Shown here: positions 39,101 through 64,000 of the stretch, piece by piece | How the letters are laid out: each line of letters opens with the position of its first letter | Numbering within the stretch: position 1 is the first letter of the stretch | Assembly: GCF_037176765.1 (NCBI RefSeq) | Contig: NC_090023.1 | Coordinates: 142,339,366-142,403,365 of the forward strand | Direction of reading: 5' to 3' | Source of the DNA: Anolis sagrei | Taxonomy: Eukaryota; Chordata; Lepidosauria; Squamata; Anolidae | Length of the DNA stretch: 64,000 nt | The notes under the pieces: generated by a model | The model's input: the letters and a program-made list of their open reading frames with translations, nothing else | Database searches by the model: none | What the model was told of the DNA's origin: nothing | Translations under genes and position numbers: made by a program

Positions 39101-40090
39101 CAGGTTATAGCGAGCAACACGAACACATACAAGAGCCCTGCCAAGGTCCTCCACAAATACCATACTGCCCACCACCCAAGTGAATGCTTTCATTAAGGGA
39201 CAATTTCTTCCTAGATTTTATGTTTTCCTCCACCATAGACATCTCAGCGTTTCTGACTCTCTCCATTAGTGTGGAATTTGCATGACCCCGCCCTTTGCCT
39301 TTCCCATAACCCTTTCCTGATGGAAGTTGTAGTTCACTGTGCATAGACAATGGACCTGGACCACAGAACCCCCATGACCAACAAAAAATACTGGAGGGGC
39401 TGGGGGGGAGAGTTGAACTTGATGTATAGGAGTTGTAGGTACTGGGATTTACAGTTCACCTGCAATCAAAGACCACTTTGAACCCCACCAGCGATGGACC
39501 TGGAACTAAATCGGCACACAGATCCCCCATGACAAATAAAAAATACTGTAGGCCTTTGGGGAGATATGTAGGAGTTGTAGTTCACCTTCATCCAGAGAGC
39601 ACTGTGAACCGAATCTGAATCAAACTTGACACACAGACTCAACATGACCAAGTTTGAATTTTGGGAATTGTAGTTCACTCACATCATTATGCATTTTCTA
39701 ATGAGAGCGTTCATAAAAAACAAAAACAAATACTGACTTTTTTCTACTAATTAGCATTACAAATTACCAAAGTGATATTTAACATCCAAAAACAAACAAT
39801 GCCTTTTTCAAATAACCAGGTTCCCAAGCCAGTATATAATATAATGACAGAGCTGGGGGAAAGCCATGTTTTCTTTTTTTTTTAAAGAGCTGATTTCCAA
39901 GATGACACAGCAATAATTTTAGGGCATCTCTGACATTTCCCTTTCTGCCTTCAGATGTGGAAACAATTTCTGTGCCACTCACCGCTATGCAGAGACTCAC
40001 ACGTGTACCTATGACTACAAGAATGCGGGGCGGAGGTACTTGCAGGAGACCAATCCCGTCGTCACAGCACCAAAGCTTCCTAAAATCTAA
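23995..40090 (+). CDS. ZFAND4: AN1-type zinc finger protein 4 with ubiquitin-like domain, complete
   Basis: Coding exons: 23995-24178, 26725-26800, 26903-26970, 29401-29587, 31003-31150, 32779-33930, 37048-37099, 37433 (or 37436)-37550, 39955-40090. All phases agree and the sum is 2,121 nt, 706 residues plus stop. The protein starts [13 protein letters not shown] and carries a ubiquitin-like fold at about residues 28-103 ([12 protein letters not shown], then LAMRGG). A long Ser/Thr-rich disordered middle follows, mostly from the 1,152-nt exon, then an AN1 zinc finger at about 646-679 and the end [12 protein letters not shown]. This order and both ends match vertebrate ZFAND4 (ANUBL1) as I remember it. 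The cellular role is poorly known; the domains suggest ubiquitin- or proteasome-linked function. It lies tail-to-head after WASHC2 on the same strand and has its own CpG-island promoter. Confidence 0.95.
24504..24725 (+). mobile_element. tRNA-derived SINE (MIR/CORE-like head)
   Basis: A box-like TAGTGTAGTACC and B box GATTCGAATCCCC are followed by CACTGGGTGACTTTAGGCAAG and TGAACAAATCTTG, the usual order of old amniote tRNA-SINEs. It lies in ZFAND4 intron sequence and is not a tRNA gene. Confidence 0.7.
24726..26724. other. ZFAND4 intron, no recognised element
   Basis: AT-rich unique-looking sequence. No exon, conserved repeat or RNA gene could be supported here. Confidence 0.5.
27381..28250 (-). 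mobile_element. Mariner-like DNA transposon relic with a palindromic MITE at its end
   Basis: The minus strand keeps decayed transposase fragments ([33 protein letters not shown]) typical of the C-terminus of mariner-type transposases, with at least one stop and frame changes. At 27,381-27,462 a near-perfect 80-bp palindrome has ends CAGGGTTAGTCAAAATGAAT and the complement, with TA at both borders. Confidence 0.65.
28560..28860 (-). mobile_element. L2-type LINE fragment
   Basis: The block GGGTGTCATCACTATAGTGA to CCAGATGACTCTCCCC parallels the L2 piece at 3,850-3,920. A second L2 internal fragment lies at 29,640-29,930 (-), encoding [14 protein letters not shown]. Confidence 0.65.
32197..32240. 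repeat. (ATT)n followed by (AGT)n microsatellite
   Basis: Several ATT units pass directly into about seven AGT units. Confidence 0.85.
32445..32579. mobile_element. hAT-type MITE, 135 bp, with perfect 8-bp target duplication
   Basis: The ends CAGTGGTTCTCAACCTG and CAGGTTGAGAGCCATTG are inverted repeats. GTCTAGGT lies on both sides (32,437-32,444 and 32,580-32,587). It is in the ZFAND4 intron before the large exon. Confidence 0.9.
32779..33930 (+). CDS. ZFAND4: ZFAND4 large central exon (384 codons)
   Basis: The exon runs from TTTCACAG to the donor GTAATT and is phase 0 at both ends. It encodes a Ser/Thr/Asn-rich, probably disordered region. Recognisable family islands are [12 protein letters not shown] near the start, LSPLRC in the middle and LQHFQEERF near the end. 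Conservation outside these islands looks weak, as expected for the linker between the ubiquitin-like and AN1 domains. Confidence 0.92.
34346..34480. mobile_element. hAT-type MITE, 135 bp, diverged subfamily
   Basis: The ends CAATGTTTCCCAAACTTTGG and CCAAAGGTTAGGAAACACTG are inverted repeats. The flanks ATGTAGAT and ATGTAAAC agree at 6 of 8 bases, consistent with an old insertion. Confidence 0.8.
34902..35490 (-). mobile_element. CR1 LINE 3' end with a long open reading frame
   Basis: The minus strand has about 190 stop-free codons covering the CR1 ORF2 end ([48 protein letters not shown]). The element ends at TAGAATCATAGAATCC, the reverse of the CR1 8-bp terminal repeat ATTCTATG. Its good preservation suggests a relatively young insertion. 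Confidence 0.88.
35838..36095 (+). mobile_element. BovB LINE ORF2 3' fragment
   Basis: The plus strand reads [12 protein letters not shown] and [15 protein letters not shown], the familiar end of BovB ORF2, with decay. Confidence 0.8.
36586..36912 (+). mobile_element. tRNA-derived squamate SINE, full length
   Basis: It starts GCCCCTTGGTGGTGCAGCAG, has B-box-like GTTCGAATCCAGG, and ends GACTTAATGTCAGGGGAAAC followed by a CTTTATCTTTTTAA tail. It is in the ZFAND4 intron before exon 37,048. Confidence 0.88.
37433..37550 (+). CDS. ZFAND4: ZFAND4 exon carrying the first half of the AN1 zinc finger
   Basis: The exon encodes [17 protein letters not shown] and the first ligands of the AN1 finger (C-x2-C, then the C of ECR). 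It ends in phase 2 before GTAAGT. Its acceptor is the tandem AAGTAG (see the finding at 37431), so the coding start is 37433 or 37436. Confidence 0.92.
37690..38745 (-). mobile_element. CR1 LINE 3' fragment interrupted by a hAT MITE
   Basis: Minus-strand CR1 sequence is recognisable from about 37,690 to 38,230 ([12 protein letters not shown]) and from 38,366 to 38,745. The gap is filled exactly by the MITE at 38,231-38,365, so the MITE is younger. Confidence 0.8.
38231..38365. mobile_element. hAT-type MITE, 135 bp, inserted in CR1, perfect 8-bp duplication
   Basis: The ends CCAGGCATGGGCAAA and TTTGCCCATGCCTG are inverted repeats. ATCTAGAC is duplicated at 38,223-38,230 and 38,366-38,373. Joining the flanks restores continuous CR1 sequence, confirming the boundaries. 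Confidence 0.92.
39235..39690. mobile_element. hAT-like nonautonomous element with internal repeats, partial
   Basis: Repeated blocks (GTAGTTCAC, CCCCATGACCAACAAAAAAT, GGACCTGGA) are the reverse complement of those in the element at 54.56-55.33 kb. Neither end is clear. Confidence 0.55.
39955..40090 (+). CDS. ZFAND4: ZFAND4 last exon: rest of AN1 finger and C-terminus
   Basis: The exon follows CCTTCAG and completes an Arg codon. It supplies the remaining ligands in order: C-x4-C-x2-H-x5-H-x-C ([17 protein letters not shown]). All AN1 metal ligands are present across the two exons. The protein then ends [19 protein letters not shown] and TAA. Confidence 0.95.
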
Positions 40091-40775
40091 GCCCAATTTT
40101 GTAGCATGCATATGTTTCCTGGAGGAACTCTTATAATATTGAGACTTGTTTGAGCTGCTTTTCTTTTGCTGTGTTCCCCACCTAAAGATGAACTAATAAC
40201 AGTATCATATGAAGCTGCATAATATTGAAGAATAATGTGAACCCTTTTGCTGCTGACATATTTTATTCTTTAGTGAATCAAAATTTAAAGACTGTTTTTT
40301 TGAAAATGTATATTCTGATCTAACTTATATTATTATATCTCTTGTGTTAATTGTTTTATATTTGAACCTCCTCCTTTTGTTAGATAAGTCTTTTACAAGT
40401 TTTATTTTACTTAGTTGTAAGATACATATTTTCTGCTGGAATTTGGGAGGGTGTTGTTCTATTTTGCGTTTATTCACTCCAAAAATATTGCTTTTGCAAG
40501 AAGTTCCTCATTATATTGAGCCAGCCATTTGAAAATTTAGGGAGTGCTGAATTCCACTCATATATTTTGTATCTACTATGATACAAAATATTTATCCCAC
40601 TATTTCTTACCTGGTGTTTTTTTTTTTTGGGGGGGGGGGGGGTTAAAAAAATTCTCCTGACATTAAATAGAAAAAATATATATTTCTTTTACCATTTGTA
40701 ACTATTTTTTAAAGACTTTGAGCTTGGTGTGTTCAAAAGTTTGATTATATTACCAAAAATATAATAAATATTAAA
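40091..40775 (+). other. ZFAND4: ZFAND4 3' UTR with candidate poly(A) signal
   Basis: AU-rich sequence follows the TAA. AATAAA at 40763-40768 is the best terminal signal. A run of T followed by about 14 G lies at 40617-40642 within it; such a G-run on the sense strand could fold or cause slippage. Confidence 0.5.
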
Positions 40776-42254
40776 TATTCATATAAAGCAACTCACCTAC
40801 TCTTTTCTCACTTTGCAAATAAGGTCAGTCGTTAAGGAATTCTATTCCCAGTGCTTTGTTTCAAAATTTACTAAAGCTGGCAAACTATTGGCAAATTCTG
40901 GACTGGCCCCCAAAGCATTGCAAGTTATTTCAACCAGCCTTGTAATGAGTATCCAAATTAATGACCAAAACAACTCAGAAAAGAAAGAAAAATATCAAGC
41001 AACCCAATCATCTAAATGTTTAAATATCCATAAAAAGCATATTGGGGGGGGGGGGGGGGAGAGAAAGAGAAGGAAAAGAAGAGAAAAAAAATTCAGAGAT
41101 AACAGCTTCTCAGATTGCACATCATTCCACCAGGAAGTGTTTCTATCTAGTTAAGTAGTTATGTTCACATTCAGCAGCTCAATCTGGTATCAGCCACCTA
41201 GATAAACAGTCTCTTGTGTTCACAAAGGTATGTATCCTTTTTTTATTCTTCTCCTCTTAATTATTTTTTTATAAATAATGTTTTAAAATAAATAAATAAG
41301 CCTCAATTGGGGAAATTGTTTCTGTGTACATTTTCGTCTTTGCCCCTTCACACCTTTCTCAAATTGCCTTTTAAAAGGTAAATTTAATACAGTTGCAACT
41401 CTGCAAACACAGGCTTACCCATAGATTCCACAAAAGCAAAAATAATTTTCCAGAGAAGTTCGATTTTACGTTTGAAAATTCAGGAAGAGAGGATGGATTT
41501 CTTTAAATTGGCTCTGTTTGTAGTATTTACCTTTGGAAAGTCACTTCCTCAGTGTTTAGTTTATCTGGTATTTGGAGGCAGAAACACAGTGAGGCAAGAC
41601 AGCCCACCAGGAGATCTGCATCCCCCCTCATGGCAGATTCCCAATTAATGGAGACAATACCTTAATCCAGCAACCCAGATGTCTCAGAAATGACTGTTAA
41701 TAGGGCTTGATACTTGTTCACCAATCCCTAATGATCTGTGGCTACTTTTTCCTTGAAAATGTAAAAATATGTAGGATATCAGACAGCATGGGGAGGCCCC
41801 ATTTTTCTTTCACTGCACCGCAAACATGGCAGAGCTTAAATGCAAGACTATCCTGGTCAACAGACTAAAGCAGAAGAAACTCTGCATACATTCATGATAT
41901 GCATTTTCCATCAAATGTCACTCAAGTCTGTGTTGGCGTTTCTCCAAATCTCACACTGTCATAAAAATGCGACATACATTATACACTTTTTTTAAAAGTA
42001 GGTGACAAAGAACAAGAAACAGTAATCCATATTCAGTATCTCTTTTTTCTTCCTTGCCCAGAAAACTCACGGAGGACCTGTTGCAACAGGGCTGCATGAG
42101 GTTCCATCCCTAGTGTCTGAAAAGTGGAGCATATGAGTGCATGTTAGAGAATAAGGCATTTTTTTTTTCACAAAGTGGAATGTTAATAAATTGTTTTCTT
42201 TTGTGTTTTTAGCATTCGTATTCATAAAAATTGCTTCACTCAAATTCTTTCATT
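40776..42254. other. Convergent intergenic gap between ZFAND4 and the CFAP99-like gene
   Basis: No gene is supported. It holds a run of about 16 G at 41,043-41,059 followed by a purine-rich stretch to 41,095, and AT-rich unique sequence. Both neighbouring genes end into it. Confidence 0.6.
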
Positions 42255-42260
42255 TTTATT
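42255..42260 (-). terminator. Poly(A) signal of the CFAP99-like gene
   Basis: AATAAA on the minus strand lies about 85 bases after the stop codon at 42344-42346. It implies a very short 3' UTR. Confidence 0.6.
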
Positions 42261-42343
42261 GGAAACAATATATTTAAGGTTTTTCTGCAGGGGTGGGGGG
42301 TAGAGAGAAAGGTATTTGCTCCGGGAGGAGGAGACGCAACTCC

Positions 42344-62991
<20,648 letters not shown>

Positions 62992-63001
62992 CTGAAAACA
63001 A

Positions 63002-63095
63002 ATTATGCAGTAATGAACATTGGGTAAATACAGAGAAAATGTAGTACGTGCCATTCTTTTAAAAATGTAACATGTACCATAATCAACTGTTGAAT
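63002..63095. repeat. 94-bp perfect direct repeat, copy 2, beside a CFAP99-like acceptor
   Basis: It is identical to 61,320-61,413. It ends ten bases from the exon boundary at 62,991, so on the minus strand it holds the likely branch-point region of that intron. Confidence 0.95.
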
Positions 63096-63141
63096 AAACA
63101 ATTGATCACATTTTATATTTTTATAATTCTATTAAACATAG

Positions 63142-63320
63142 GTAAAGGGAAAGGATTTCCCCTGATATTAAGTCCAGTTGTGTCAGACTCTAGGTTGTGG
63201 TGCTTATCTCCATTTCTAAGCCAAAGACCTGGCGTTGTCCATAGACACCTCTAAGATCATGTGGCTGGCATGACTGCATGGAGTACCATTACCTTCCTGC
63301 CGGAGCGGTACCTATTGATA
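63142..63320 (-). mobile_element. tRNA-derived squamate SINE, 5' truncated
   Basis: The reversed SINE end GGTAAAGGGAAAGGATTTCC is followed by GCATGACTGCATGGAGTACC and stops at GGTACCTATTGAT. From 63,321 to 64,000 no exon was supported. Confidence 0.8.
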
Positions 63321-64000
63321 CCATATTATCCATATTACTCCAATACTTTTGAAAAGAGGGTTTTCCTACTTTGAGATCTGATTTTGGGCAACCAACTAGT
63401 ACCACTTTGTTTTTCTTTATCTAGTTTTTGAGCCACAATCATTTGCATCTTAACAATATTCCATATCCTTGGTGTATCGGGTGGTAACAAAAAAACTAAA
63501 CAATTTCATTCCCATCCTATATAACACAACAAATGTGGAAAAGTCAATTTAGGATGGTTTTGCTTGTTTTGTGACTATCTCTGAACAGCACAACAGAGAA
63601 AGTAATATGATGAGGTAATGCTTTAAAGCAAAAGGAGAGTGAGAAGGAAAAAGAAAAACTGTTCTGCTTCAAATAATGGGAAATCAGCTCAAGAATAAGT
63701 AACCTGTAGTATGATTGATAGTCTATTTGTTTCTTTTTAAAGAGGCTAAGATTATTACAACATTCAAGAGACAATCCTGCTCATCACTCCTCAGCCTGCA
63801 TCAAGATTTAAGAATTCCTGCCAAATCTTTTGGAAATTGATACTCTTCTGAATCTAAATATAGCACACTATTTGATGGGACAGTATATTTAGAATATACT
63901 GCCTACATTCTTTGAGACTTTGGAATTCATGTCTTCTTTCAGTTCTACAATTTTATATTCTGAGGTGTATGTATAACATACTTAAACCAAACCCAAAATT

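Noticed and set aside
63355-63560. Minus-strand stretch reading LPPDTPRIWNIVKMQM and then WLPKIRSQSRKTLF
   Set aside because: It reads like a decayed coding relic, but I could not place it in any family or link it by splice sites to the CFAP99-like gene.

Overview
This is nuclear DNA of a squamate reptile, most likely an iguanian lizard. Three split vertebrate genes sit among dense repeats typical of lizards: tRNA-derived Sauria-type SINEs, BovB, CR1 and L2 LINEs, hAT and mariner relics, and Penelope and DIRS fossils. The species call is inference from these repeat families. Nothing prokaryotic, no CRISPR array and no free-standing RNA gene was seen.

Layout. (1) About 1-16,680, plus strand: the 3' half of WASHC2 (FAM21), the long acidic tail subunit of the WASH complex. 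Fourteen clear exons and one probable micro-exon give about 765 residues ending in [10 protein letters not shown]; the 5' half lies left of the window. (2) 16,700-18,850: intergenic DNA with a pyrimidine tract, L2 pieces and MITEs. (3) 18,880-19,430: a CpG island with a perfect CRE (TGACGTCA), a GC box, an inverted CCAAT box and an X-box-like site, taken as the ZFAND4 promoter. (4) 22,688-40,770, plus strand: ZFAND4, complete, with a noncoding exon and nine coding exons giving 706 residues with an N-terminal ubiquitin-like domain and a C-terminal AN1 zinc finger. (5) 40,800-42,240: the convergent gap. (6) 42,255-62,991, minus strand: the 3' part of a coiled-coil gene that I read as CFAP99, an axonemal protein. 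Twelve exons encode 564 residues; the 5' end lies right of the window.

All three genes keep intact splice sites and reading phase at every junction I checked, so they look functional. They act in separate pathways: endosomal sorting (WASHC2), ubiquitin-linked function (ZFAND4) and cilia (CFAP99). WASHC2 and ZFAND4 are neighbours in human as well; the CFAP99 linkage, if the identification is right, is less expected.

I did not find a wholly new gene system. The observations most worth a second look are: a 94-bp perfect direct repeat around a CFAP99 exon, one copy of which forms the acceptor-side intron sequence; hAT MITEs of nearly constant 135-bp length that target nTCTARRn; a three-layer nested insertion at 21.77-22.62 kb; two Dong/R4-like LINE ends embedded in ATT microsatellites; and the modular phase-0 exons of WASHC2 that split its LFa motifs.
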